64,000 nt of DNA from an uncultured Bacteroides sp. GTDB lineage: Bacteria; Bacteroidota; Bacteroidia; Bacteroidales; Bacteroidaceae. The notes below the pieces were generated by a model. The model was given only the letters and a program-made list of their open reading frames with translations, did no database searches and was not told where the DNA came from. The position numbers and the translations under genes were made by a program. The stretch covers positions 62,001-126,000 of the forward strand of contig CANSEY010000001.1 of assembly GCA_947646015.1 (NCBI GenBank), given 5' to 3'. Shown here in pieces: positions 36,644-45,205 of the stretch (positions are counted from its first letter, which is position 1; each line of letters opens with the position of its first letter).

Positions 36644-37693
36644 TCAATATTCTATTATAGGTGATATATGACACTCGTTATAAACAATGCGTGCAGTTGC
36701 CCATGACAATCCGGCACCAAAACCACACATCACTACTACTTTTTCTTCATTCAGCTTCTCCGAGAGTTCAGAAACGATAGTTAAAGGTACAGAGGCTGAA
36801 CTTGTATTTCCATACTTAGCAATACAATAGGGCACTTTAGTTTCATCAAACTTCAATCTTTTTACAAAGAAATCAGTCATAAATTTATTAGATTGATGAA
36901 AAACCAGATAATCAATATCCTCTAAAGAGGAATCAGTTATTTTCATGACCTCTTTTACTCCTTTGGGCACTACACTTATAGCAAAATTGAATACATCCAT
37001 CCCATCCATAAAGATTTCCATATCCGTACGATAGTTACCATCTTCACGTTCTTTTTCCAAACAGGAATCAGACGTAATAGGATGACGCATTCCACCATGT
37101 ATTTTTACTGCATCTGCCCCAGTTCCATCTGTATTTAAGATAAATACAGAATCTTTATAGGCTCCTTTCTCTACCAAAGTGGCTGTTCCCGCATCACCAT
37201 ATAAAGGTACATTGACTTTATCTCTAGGATTCACTATTTTAGAAAAAGTTTCACCATCAAGTAGCAATACTCTGTTTACACCTTCCATCGAAGCATAAGC
37301 ATATGCTGTAGACAACGCATAAACATAGCCTGAACATCCCAAAGTCAAATCCAAACATGCACATGCCTTAGACAAACCTAAACGATGTTGAAGAACACAA
37401 GAAGTAGCAGGAATACGATAGTCAGATGTTTGACTCACAAACAAAAGCACATCGATTGATTCCGGATCAATCTGATTGTCCTCCATCAATTTTAATGCTG
37501 CCTTATAGCATAAATCAGATGCACATACATCCACCGGACTAATCCTGCGTTCATGAATACCGACAGAATTAATCATTTTATCAACTTCCTCCTGACTCAT
37601 TAAACAAGCCAGATCTTTATTGTAGGCAACCGCTGAAGGAACACAAGCTGCCATTGCTTTCACACCTACGTTATGATATGTTATTGTAGCCAT
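36644..37693 (-). CDS. Beta-ketoacyl-ACP synthase III-like condensing enzyme
   Basis: 349-residue thiolase-fold enzyme of the FabH type. The catalytic triad is intact: Cys120 in DLTLGCSGYVYAL, His266 in VFHQSNKF and Asn296 in YGNTSSASVP. GFGAGLSWA near the C-terminus is also typical. It should condense an acyl-CoA with a malonyl-ACP or a related carrier-bound unit. Being inside a capsule operon, flanked by SDR, ACP, VOC and FkbH genes, it is likely a dedicated enzyme and not the housekeeping FabH. In tetronate pathways a KAS III-like enzyme joins a glyceryl-ACP to an acyl chain; whether that happens here is unknown. Confidence 0.9.
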   Translation of the reverse strand: MATITYHNVGVKAMAACVPSAVAYNKDLACLMSQEEVDKMINSVGIHERRISPVDVCASDLCYKAALKLMEDNQIDPESIDVLLFVSQTSDYRIPATSCVLQHRLGLSKACACLDLTLGCSGYVYALSTAYAYASMEGVNRVLLLDGETFSKIVNPRDKVNVPLYGDAGTATLVEKGAYKDSVFILNTDGTGADAVKIHGGMRHPITSDSCLEKEREDGNYRTDMEIFMDGMDVFNFAISVVPKGVKEVMKITDSSLEDIDYLVFHQSNKFMTDFFVKRLKFDETKVPYCIAKYGNTSSASVPLTIVSELSEKLNEEKVVVMCGFGAGLSWATARIVYNECHISPIIEY

Positions 37694-37700
37694 ACTAAAT

Positions 37701-38429
37701 TTATTGTAATGAGAAACCTCCGTCCAAGATCATGATATTACCAGTCAGCCATTTACTCTTATCAGAAAGATGAAAGACAGCAGCTTCTGCCACATCTTCC
37801 GGAGTTCCTATACCTAAAGGATATTGTTTTTCTTGTTCCAAAAACTGCTCTTCTGAAATATTTGTACTACCAAGCATAGGAGTTCTGACTATTCCCGGAC
37901 AAATAGCGTTTGCTCTTATCTTTTGACCAGAAAGTTCCACTGCCAAGACTTTTACAGTCGAATTAACAGCCGCTTTAGAAGCAGAATAAAGCAAAGTACC
38001 CGGAACTCCCATCAAAGAAGATATAGAAGATATAAAAACTAAAGAAGCCCCTTTATTTATCTTTTTTTTCTTCAACAGAGTCCGAATCAAAGATATTTGA
38101 GAAAAATAATTTGTTTGAAAGATTGAATTTATTTTCTCTTGTTTGATAAATTTTATAGGAATAAATTCATTTATCCCCGCACAAAAAACAACTCCATCTA
38201 CATTATCAATCTGACTGATTGTGTCCTGCATTTTTTCATTGTCATTCAAATCACAACAAGTAAAGCTATGACTATCACCATTTAGAGAATGGAAAACAGC
38301 TTCTAATCTTTCTTTATTTCGAGCTAATAAAGTTACCCTTCCCCCTTCATTAGAAATGAATTGGGCTATAACCCTTCCTATACCCGAAGAAGCTCCTGTA
38401 ACCAATATATGCTTCCCTCCAAGCTCCAT
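37701..38429 (-). CDS. SDR-family oxidoreductase (FabG-like ketoreductase)
   Basis: 242 residues. Classical short-chain dehydrogenase: NAD(P)-binding TGASSGIG at 14-21, NNAG-equivalent VVFCAGIN, catalytic Ser in ISSISSLMG, Tyr-x3-Lys in LLYSASKAAV, and the ending LTGNIMILDGG. It likely reduces a 3-ketoacyl-ACP formed by the neighbouring KAS III. Its ATG overlaps the stop of the upstream ACP gene by one base (TAATG), which argues that the ACP-bound product is its substrate. Confidence 0.88.
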   Translation of the reverse strand: MELGGKHILVTGASSGIGRVIAQFISNEGGRVTLLARNKERLEAVFHSLNGDSHSFTCCDLNDNEKMQDTISQIDNVDGVVFCAGINEFIPIKFIKQEKINSIFQTNYFSQISLIRTLLKKKKINKGASLVFISSISSLMGVPGTLLYSASKAAVNSTVKVLAVELSGQKIRANAICPGIVRTPMLGSTNISEEQFLEQEKQYPLGIGTPEDVAEAAVFHLSDKSKWLTGNIMILDGGFSLQ

Positions 38430-38659
38430 TATTTTAATTCTTTTACTACGTTATACAAATCTTCGATAGTACCCGAACCTACAATCTCTTTCGCTCCCAC
38501 ATGCACATCGTACTCTTCGTCTATCATAGCAATTACGGATAATGCTATTAAAGATGACCATTCATCTAACTCTTTAAAAACAGTATCTCCTGATAAAGAA
38601 CTTATATCAAGATCATCAAACTGCTCTGCAAAATTTTCTATAAATTTACTCAATTCCAT
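38429..38659 (-). CDS. Acyl carrier protein-like protein (KAS III/SDR-associated)
   Basis: 76 residues with the ACP helical pattern. The expected attachment serine is in LDEWSSLIALSVIAMIDEEY, where the DSL motif is replaced by SSL; the serine itself is kept. It is encoded 15 nt after the PglD-like acyltransferase and overlaps the SDR gene by one base. Position suggests that the acyl chain built on this carrier is handed to the sugar acyltransferase. Distinct in sequence from the second ACP at 34422-34637. Confidence 0.85.
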   Translation of the reverse strand: MELSKFIENFAEQFDDLDISSLSGDTVFKELDEWSSLIALSVIAMIDEEYDVHVGAKEIVGSGTIEDLYNVVKELK

Positions 38660-38674
38660 ATTCTTATGATTTCA

Positions 38675-39316
38675 TTAATATTTTATTACTGTAGCAGGAT
38701 TACCAACATAGGTATTTCCATCCTTCGGCTTACGAATAAGTACACTTCCAGCCCCAAGAACAATACCATTCCCTATTTTCAATGTCTGTAACACAACAGA
38801 CGAAACACCTAGAAAATTTGTATTACCTATGCTCACATTACCAGATACACGCACCGAAGGATTCATAACATTATATGAACCAATTATTGAATTGTGCCCC
38901 ACAAAAACATCATTATTCAATAAATTGAAATTCCCCATCGTTACATGGCAGCTCACCAATGATCGAAAAAAGATGACATTACCTTTTCCCATCTTTACAC
39001 TCTCTCTATCGTGATAACAGACATCCGAAGCTATCAAATTGGGAAAATCGATCAACGGATTCACTATCTGCATCGTTAGTTTCTCCAATGCAACAGGATT
39101 CCCAATTGCCATAACGACAGACAATTCTTCAGTCCATTGGTTCAATTCATGAATACCACCTAATATCTTACCATATGCAACCTCACATCCAATAGGCTTG
39201 GTATCATCAAAAAAACCAATAAGATTCCATTGGCATTCTATTGCATTAATGGCTTTGATCAGACAAGCTACTTCTTGCCCATAGCCTCCGGCTCCATAAA
39301 TTGCTATATTCTTCAT
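38675..39316 (-). CDS. Sugar O/N-acyltransferase, NeuD/PglD-like (left-handed beta-helix)
   Basis: 213 residues. N-terminal nucleotide-sugar-binding Rossmann part (IAIYGAGGYGQEVACLI) and C-terminal hexapeptide-repeat helix (VIFFRSLVSCHVTMGNFN, VFVGHNSIIGSYNVMNPS, GNGIVLGAGSVLIRKP). PglD acetylates the 4-amino group of the UDP-sugar made by PglE. Here an ACP gene follows within 15 nt, and acyl-ACP is the donor for other left-handed beta-helix acyltransferases such as LpxA and LpxD, so this enzyme may transfer a non-acetyl group. Donor specificity is inference. Confidence 0.87.
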   Translation of the reverse strand: MKNIAIYGAGGYGQEVACLIKAINAIECQWNLIGFFDDTKPIGCEVAYGKILGGIHELNQWTEELSVVMAIGNPVALEKLTMQIVNPLIDFPNLIASDVCYHDRESVKMGKGNVIFFRSLVSCHVTMGNFNLLNNDVFVGHNSIIGSYNVMNPSVRVSGNVSIGNTNFLGVSSVVLQTLKIGNGIVLGAGSVLIRKPKDGNTYVGNPATVIKY

Positions 39317-39319
39317 TTC

Positions 39320-39940
39320 TTAATTATTTCCATTAAAAGCTTCCATCGTTGAACAGGTATCAGAACTGATTCCTTCACGTACGAAAACTTTTTTTATTGT
39401 TAAAAAGATAATTTTTAAATCAAGTGAGAAAGAACAATGGTCTACATACCAAACATCCAACTCAAACTTCCTTGTCCATGAAATAGCATTACGTCCATTC
39501 ACTTGGGCCCATCCGGTAATACCGGGACGAACTTCATGACGGCGGGCCTGTTCGCTATTGTATAGAGACAAATACTGAGGAAGCAAAGGACGTGGCCCAA
39601 TCAAGGACATATCGCCTTTCAAAACATTGATTAATTGTGGAAGCTCGTCAATCGAAGTAGAACGAACAAACTTACCAATCTTAGTTAATCGTCTATCATC
39701 CGGAAGTAAGTTTCCTTCTGCATCACGTTCATCTGTCATCGTTTTAAATTTGATGACTTTAAAGATTTTACCATGCCTTCCGGGCCTCTCCTGAAAAAAA
39801 AAAGCACCAGCCCCCTTATTGGCAAAATGAAGCCAAAGAGCACTTCCTAATAAAATAGGTAAAAAGATAAGTAAGCCAAGAAAGACTATAAGCACATCCA
39901 TCAAACGCTTTATGAAACTACGATACATATTGTTCCGCAT
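39320..39940 (-). CDS. Initiating phosphoglycosyl transferase (PglC/WcfS-like)
   Basis: 206 residues, the small monotopic PGT type. An N-terminal re-entrant hydrophobic helix (LMDVLIVFLGLLIFLPILLG) is followed by FKVIKFKTMT, the catalytic Asp-Glu pair in STSIDELPQLINVLKGDMSL, GPRPLLPQYL and RPGITGWAQVNGR. It moves a sugar 1-phosphate, presumably the PglE/PglD product, onto undecaprenyl phosphate at the inner membrane, starting the repeat unit. The start overlaps the glycosyltransferase gene by 23 nt; a second ATG at 39928 is possible. Confidence 0.93.
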   Translation of the reverse strand: MRNNMYRSFIKRLMDVLIVFLGLLIFLPILLGSALWLHFANKGAGAFFFQERPGRHGKIFKVIKFKTMTDERDAEGNLLPDDRRLTKIGKFVRSTSIDELPQLINVLKGDMSLIGPRPLLPQYLSLYNSEQARRHEVRPGITGWAQVNGRNAISWTRKFELDVWYVDHCSFSLDLKIIFLTIKKVFVREGISSDTCSTMEAFNGNN

Positions 39941-41039
39941 TTTTATAGGTATAATTTAAGGATGCCTTCATTGAATTATTGGAATAAGTTCTCCAAAGCA
40001 TATTATCTGTCTTCAATTCTTTTATAAAACCAGCCATTGCAGCCACTTTTTCTTTTGTAAAACATCTCCCACAATCATATGCTGCAACCAAATGCGCCAA
40101 CTCGGATTCATCAGATGCTATACATAATAAAGGGGTACCGACAGCGAGCAAATTGTATGTTTTACTAGGAACACTTACCAAAGCTGTTTCATCAGTTAGA
40201 GTAATAATTGATATATCAGCAGCACTCAACGAATATTTCAAATCTTGCGAAGGTTGCCATGGTAAAAAATAGCAATTTTTCAAATTCTTATCTTTCACCC
40301 ATGACATTAACTCATTCTTTTTTAACCCTTCTCCAATAATAAGGAAAATAATATCTTCATTTTCTTTAATCTCTTCCGCTATTTCAATAATAGATTCTAC
40401 ATTATGAGTAAATCCTATATTGCCAGAATACATGACAACAAATTTGTCGAGTAAATTATGTTTTAAGATGAATGGATTTTCTGTTTTTTCAATCCTCAAT
40501 AAAGAATCCATACCCATCCAATTCGGAATCACAACTATTTTATCTTTATCACAATATTTTAATAGTAAAGCTGCCATTCCACTACTCAGCGTATATATCT
40601 TATCAGCATTGCTATATATTCGCCTATTAATTTTAGCCCACACTTTATATATCCAGGAATCTTGGTATATTCCAACATTACTCAATGCATCCGGATATAC
40701 ATCATAAACGATAACAGAATATTGGTGTTTCAAAATTAATGACGGGAAATAAGACATTGGTGGATTAGTTACATAAACGACCCTATAATGCCGATATTTC
40801 CAAAGTAATAAGAAAAAAACCTGCAAAGTAGCCGCAAACCACGTTAATGTGCGCATAAAAAATGAAGTACGAACATAAGTAACTATTTTATGTATTTTAA
40901 CAGAGTTGTTCAATGTTCTCCCTAACGTATCAAAACTACCCGCAAGCAAAACAACATCGGAATATTTCTCGGCATAAGCATTCACTATATCAATCATTAA
41001 ATATCCCGTTGATTGATTGACCAAAACAATTTTTTTCAT
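39918..41039 (-). CDS. Glycosyltransferase family 4
   Basis: 373 residues, GT-B fold. The N-terminal half has hydrophobic membrane-associating segments (LTWFAATLQVFFLLLW). The C-terminal half has the GT4 donor site: KFVVMYSGNIGFTHNVE, FLIIGEGLKKNEL, CYFLPWQPSQDLKYSLSAAD and SVPSKTYNLLAVGTPLL with its conserved acidic/Ser features. It resembles WcaI/WbuB-type transferases that often act second, just after the initiating enzyme, and the operon position next to the PGT agrees. Donor and acceptor unknown. Confidence 0.88.
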   Translation of the reverse strand: MKKIVLVNQSTGYLMIDIVNAYAEKYSDVVLLAGSFDTLGRTLNNSVKIHKIVTYVRTSFFMRTLTWFAATLQVFFLLLWKYRHYRVVYVTNPPMSYFPSLILKHQYSVIVYDVYPDALSNVGIYQDSWIYKVWAKINRRIYSNADKIYTLSSGMAALLLKYCDKDKIVVIPNWMGMDSLLRIEKTENPFILKHNLLDKFVVMYSGNIGFTHNVESIIEIAEEIKENEDIIFLIIGEGLKKNELMSWVKDKNLKNCYFLPWQPSQDLKYSLSAADISIITLTDETALVSVPSKTYNLLAVGTPLLCIASDESELAHLVAAYDCGRCFTKEKVAAMAGFIKELKTDNMLWRTYSNNSMKASLNYTYKNAEQYVS

Positions 41040-41042
41040 ACA

Positions 41043-42140
41043 CTATAAATATTCAAAGTAGAAATGGTAAGGATAGATACCAAACCATTCAGGACGCAAA
41101 TAAGAAATAACGAAATATTTCATAACAAAAAGTGATACAATCATGATGACCGATATCAATTTATTCGTATTATTGCCCAAAGAGAATAAAACATTTGGTA
41201 AAAGAACAATAGCAAAGATGTCAAAATATGCGGTTATCCTTCCCAACACTCCTAAATTAGTAGCTAATGCCCAAAAGATGCTACTCACCATTAATAACTT
41301 CACCATCAATATATTACCCCGGGTTCTTACAGCTACATTTCCCCAACCCCAAAAGCAAAAGCACAACACTGCAATATCGACAAGCAAATGCAATACACTG
41401 GCTAATTTCGACTCTTCGACTATTCCAAAATCACTGCTCATCAAATACTGTCCATACACACCGAATTCCATTAAAACAAATTGTAGTATTTTTCCTGAAA
41501 AAGCAAATGAAATCAGTAATATAGCTAAATAACCTAAAAATACTTTCCTGTTAAGAGGTATTCGGTCTATCCAGATCATAACTATAAATATAATTGATGA
41601 TAAATGGAATAAAGAAGCAAATATCACCAGAAGCAAGAATTTCCCAATAACTCTTCTATCTAAATATCTATAGGCCCATAAAATAATAGATAAAGCAAAA
41701 AATTGCCTCAGAACATTCATACTCTGATCGAAGAACCCCATTCCCACAAATAGAAATACACTCAACCAAACTGAAGATGAATACTTTCTAATAAAACAAA
41801 CACATGACCAAATATAAAAAAGATTCAAAGCCAATAAGAACATCTGAAAATTGGATGTCATCAAGGAAATTATTTTAGACAGTAGCATAAAACCTGCTTC
41901 ATAAGTGTAAGGATTTTCATAAAAAGCATAATTCCCATGAGCAAAAACGCCAAACATATCAGAATATACATACGTATCTGTACCATACTTGGGATACCTC
42001 AATGAACTAAACAGTAGAAGTGGAAAAAAAGTAAAGAACAAATATAAAATATCTCTTATAGAACGTTTCCAGCCATTTACCGAATAAAACAGGAAAGAAA
42101 AAAACAAAACAGACCCTATGATGTAATAAGCAAACCACAT
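41043..42140 (-). CDS. EpsG-family O-antigen/capsule polymerase (Wzy)
   Basis: 365 residues, very hydrophobic with about 10-12 membrane segments and a larger loop. SSLRYPKYGTDTYVYSDMFG near residues 46-65 carries the R-x-x-x-G-T-D-x-x-x-Y element of EpsG-like polymerases. The sequence is otherwise poorly conserved, as normal for Wzy. It should polymerise undecaprenyl-linked repeat units in the periplasm. It is the only polymerase candidate in the operon. Confidence 0.85.
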   Translation of the reverse strand: MWFAYYIIGSVLFFSFLFYSVNGWKRSIRDILYLFFTFFPLLLFSSLRYPKYGTDTYVYSDMFGVFAHGNYAFYENPYTYEAGFMLLSKIISLMTSNFQMFLLALNLFYIWSCVCFIRKYSSSVWLSVFLFVGMGFFDQSMNVLRQFFALSIILWAYRYLDRRVIGKFLLLVIFASLFHLSSIIFIVMIWIDRIPLNRKVFLGYLAILLISFAFSGKILQFVLMEFGVYGQYLMSSDFGIVEESKLASVLHLLVDIAVLCFCFWGWGNVAVRTRGNILMVKLLMVSSIFWALATNLGVLGRITAYFDIFAIVLLPNVLFSLGNNTNKLISVIMIVSLFVMKYFVISYLRPEWFGIYPYHFYFEYL

Positions 42141-42143
42141 AGT

Positions 42144-43160
42144 CTATAGTTTCCTGAATATTTGTTTAAAACTTCCCAAACGCGTCTGATAAGAGAAGTT
42201 GCTTTTTACGTATTGAATACCACTCTTTAAATGCTCCACATCAGTTTTCTTCCTACACAACTCTAATATAAGTCGGGATATTGTATCTTCATTATCAATA
42301 TCTACTTTATATCCAAAGCTTCCCATACAATCACGAAGTCCTCCCCTTCCACTATGCACTACGCAACATCCTGCAGCCAAAGCCTCCATAGCAGCTATAC
42401 CAAACCCTTCATATGCAGATAGCTGAATATAAAATTGGCTCTCCTTCAACAGATTTATCTTGTTGTGCTCTTGGATAGTACCCAAATATATGACTGATTC
42501 TTCCAAATGCAATTCGGAAATCAAACTCTGAATATAATCGCTCCCAGCCCCAGATGGTCCAACTATGTAAAATTTATAATCAGGAATTCTTTCCCTTATT
42601 GATGCAAATATACGTATTGCCCTATCTACCCCTTTACGATAAACGTTTTCTATACTCACCATCCAAGCTATTGTTACAAAATAATGTTTCTTCTCCAAGA
42701 AATCACCTTTAAACTCAAAACTATCAAAATCTATAACATGAAAAGAAAGCGCACAGTTAGAAGGTAATTTTCCCCCATAAATATCTTTCACATTAGATTG
42801 ATCTGTCTGTGAGACTAAGATGCTTGTATCACTAAACAAGTTACATAATTTAAAGAGAATCTTCTGAATATATCTTTGTCTTGGAGTAGCAACATTCTTG
42901 TCTAGTGCATCAATACCTCCTGTAAAAAGAACCTTTTTCCCGAATAGTTTTGCAAACAAAGCAGCTATCAACCCATATCTATAGAAGTATATAAATGCAA
43001 TATCATATTTCCAGAACAATAAAAAATCAAAAGATTTTTTACTCAAAGCAACTTTATAACCCAAATCTTTCAAAATTAATATATCATTGCGATAATAACT
43101 TTGAATAGAAAACATTTTCTTTGTCTGTACACTTGAATAAAAAAATACCGTTTTAGACAT
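42144..43160 (-). CDS. Glycosyltransferase family 4
   Basis: 338 residues, GT-B. Donor-binding signatures are in the C-terminal half: YFVTIAWMVSIENVYRKGVD, YKFYIVGPSGAGSDYI, VIYLGTIQEHNKINLLKES and FYIQLSAYEGFGIAAMEALA (the E-G-F-G-x-x-x-x-E element), then GCCVVHSGRGGLRD. It starts 1 nt after the GT2 gene. One of the transferases building the repeat unit; specificity unknown. Confidence 0.88.
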   Translation of the reverse strand: MSKTVFFYSSVQTKKMFSIQSYYRNDILILKDLGYKVALSKKSFDFLLFWKYDIAFIYFYRYGLIAALFAKLFGKKVLFTGGIDALDKNVATPRQRYIQKILFKLCNLFSDTSILVSQTDQSNVKDIYGGKLPSNCALSFHVIDFDSFEFKGDFLEKKHYFVTIAWMVSIENVYRKGVDRAIRIFASIRERIPDYKFYIVGPSGAGSDYIQSLISELHLEESVIYLGTIQEHNKINLLKESQFYIQLSAYEGFGIAAMEALAAGCCVVHSGRGGLRDCMGSFGYKVDIDNEDTISRLILELCRKKTDVEHLKSGIQYVKSNFSYQTRLGSFKQIFRKL

Positions 43161-43161
43161 A

Positions 43162-44025
43162 TCAATTTATTGAAGTTAAAATAGTATGTAGAAATCGCAG
43201 TTTAGCCTTTCTTCCAGTCCAATAAAAAACCAATGGGAATAAAATCAAAAATGACAAAATTCTAAAACTTAAATAGCTCATATAAGAATTATGCTTTTTC
43301 ATATATCGGAACAAACTTTCAAAGCCACGAAAATCATTTCTATTTGAGCGTTTTCTTTTAGAACTCCCTCCATTATAATGAACAATCTTAGGTGAATCAA
43401 TAATGATCCGCTCAATTCCCATCTGACTCATCCGCTTTTGCAAATCAGTTTCTTCATAATACATAAAAAAAGCTGTATCAAAAAGACCGGCTTTTTCAAA
43501 TGTCTCACGAGTCAAAAACATATCTGCACCTGTTATATAATCTACATGGAAAGCCCCCTCAAATAATTTCTCTTCACTTTTCTTGTTAGGAAATGGGAGA
43601 GTCAATATAAAACCTAAACGATTTAAAATTGTGGGGAATTTCCCGTAAGAGTGTCCATAAGTATTATCCGGATTCAACAACATTGTTCCATATACACAAG
43701 AAGATAAATGTTGTTCTGCATAATCATAAAATAATTTAATAGCATTATTTAAAAGAATAGTATCAGAATTTAATAAAAACAGATACTTACCTTTTGCATA
43801 CTGATAACCTATATTATTCGCACTTCCGAAGCCCTCATTCGCTAAATTCTGGATAAACACAATCCGCTTATCAAGTCTCAATATCTCACCACTTCCATCA
43901 TCAGAATTATTATCAACAACTATTACTTCAAAATCAATTCCTAATGTATGTGTAAAAATACTATTAATACAATTTAAAGTCAGTTCTATTGTATTATAGT
44001 TCACAATTATAACAGAAACATCCAT
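43162..44025 (-). CDS. Glycosyltransferase family 2 (rhamnosyltransferase-like)
   Basis: 287 residues from the ATG at 44025; the open frame starts at a TTG four codons earlier. GT-A fold with VSVIIVNYNTIELT at the N-terminus, VVDNNSDDGSGEI, the DxD-like LNSDTILLNN and the acceptor-side YYEETDLQKRM (ED-like catalytic region). Resembles WbbL-type transferases that use dTDP-activated deoxysugars, which fits the dTDP-sugar genes in this operon. A hydrophobic C-terminal helix suggests membrane association. Confidence 0.88.
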   Translation of the reverse strand: MDVSVIIVNYNTIELTLNCINSIFTHTLGIDFEVIVVDNNSDDGSGEILRLDKRIVFIQNLANEGFGSANNIGYQYAKGKYLFLLNSDTILLNNAIKLFYDYAEQHLSSCVYGTMLLNPDNTYGHSYGKFPTILNRLGFILTLPFPNKKSEEKLFEGAFHVDYITGADMFLTRETFEKAGLFDTAFFMYYEETDLQKRMSQMGIERIIIDSPKIVHYNGGSSKRKRSNRNDFRGFESLFRYMKKHNSYMSYLSFRILSFLILFPLVFYWTGRKAKLRFLHTILTSIN

Positions 44026-44037
44026 ATAAACAGCCAA

Positions 44038-45180
44038 TCAATTTATTATTACCTTAGGATACCAATTCAAAATCATTCGGATTAAAGGACGAAAGCATCT
44101 AAGAAGATATGTAAACCTATAACATAGAGGGATACGGCATGGCAAAGCAGGCTTCAAGTTATAATACAATTCTGCATATTGAGATTTCCTGTTCAAGCCT
44201 TCTATTAACTCTACTGTAGTTTTACGAGCTTGTACTCCAATTCTTTTTCTTAAATCTTCATCTTTACCTAATAAAGTTGCATATTTTACTATTTCATCAT
44301 ATGTCTCAGCTATAAACCCATTTTCTCCATGTATAAAACGTTCTTTAGGAGCTTCTGAACCATAATAAACTACAGGTTTATTCATTAACATAGCTAGTCC
44401 CAAATTAGCATCTATTGAAGCGTGGCTATCCACAGGTATCTGATAAAGACAAACATCAAAAGTCGCACAAACCTTTAACCATTCTTCATAAGGTAATAAA
44501 TCATATATAATAATATCATTTCTACCTTTTGCTTTTCGACGAACCCAATTATCCCCCTTAGGAATACCAACTATACAAAATATTTTATTGGAAATGGAGA
44601 TTCGGTCAAAAATATCAATCATATTTAATGGGCATTTGGACAAAGAAGTCCCTCTGCCGAAAATTATAGGCCCATTTTCATTTCTCTTGAATGAAATTCC
44701 AGATGTTTGCTCACAAAGTCTAGGATCCCCGCTAAAATATATTTGCTTTCTTCTTTCCTGGGGTATAAATCTAATAATCGAATCATTATATGAAGCTTTG
44801 TCTATCAAGACAATATAGGACGAGTGTTGAATTTCAAAAGGACTTAAAAGCAAACTTTTGAATGAAGGGCGTTGACATACGGTAGTCAACACAGGGATTT
44901 GCAATGACACCTGCATTGCAGATTTTACTACACGATAAAAAATATCCGAATTTCGAGCTTTAAAGTAATGTATACAACTAAATGATTTCTTTCTTAAATA
45001 ATCCGTAATAGAATCGACTTCATCAAATTGTTTGATATGTAAATCTGGATCTGAACTTACTTTCCACCTACAGAGAATATCATAATCATCAATAAAGGTA
45101 CTATTCCTAATAAACTCATTCAATGCATTGGATGCTCCATCACCAATTTTATAATATGAGATTAAAAAAAGTACCTTCAT
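44038..45180 (-). CDS. Glycosyltransferase (GT-B fold, GT4-like)
   Basis: 380 residues from the ATG at 45180 (MKVLFLISYYKIGDG), chosen because the frame upstream to 45213 overlaps the aminotransferase gene; an ATG at 45192 is another choice. The C-terminal half has GT4 features: PIIFGRGTSLSKCPLNMIDI, DVCLYQIPVDSHASIDANLG, LAMLMNKPVVYYGSEAPKE and GENGFIAETYDEIV. N-terminal IGDGASNAL is the usual acceptor-side glycine-rich loop. Specificity unknown. Confidence 0.82.
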   Translation of the reverse strand: MKVLFLISYYKIGDGASNALNEFIRNSTFIDDYDILCRWKVSSDPDLHIKQFDEVDSITDYLRKKSFSCIHYFKARNSDIFYRVVKSAMQVSLQIPVLTTVCQRPSFKSLLLSPFEIQHSSYIVLIDKASYNDSIIRFIPQERRKQIYFSGDPRLCEQTSGISFKRNENGPIIFGRGTSLSKCPLNMIDIFDRISISNKIFCIVGIPKGDNWVRRKAKGRNDIIIYDLLPYEEWLKVCATFDVCLYQIPVDSHASIDANLGLAMLMNKPVVYYGSEAPKERFIHGENGFIAETYDEIVKYATLLGKDEDLRKRIGVQARKTTVELIEGLNRKSQYAELYYNLKPALPCRIPLCYRFTYLLRCFRPLIRMILNWYPKVIIN

Positions 45181-45205
45181 CTTATTTCTCATAATAAAAA
45201 GAGTC

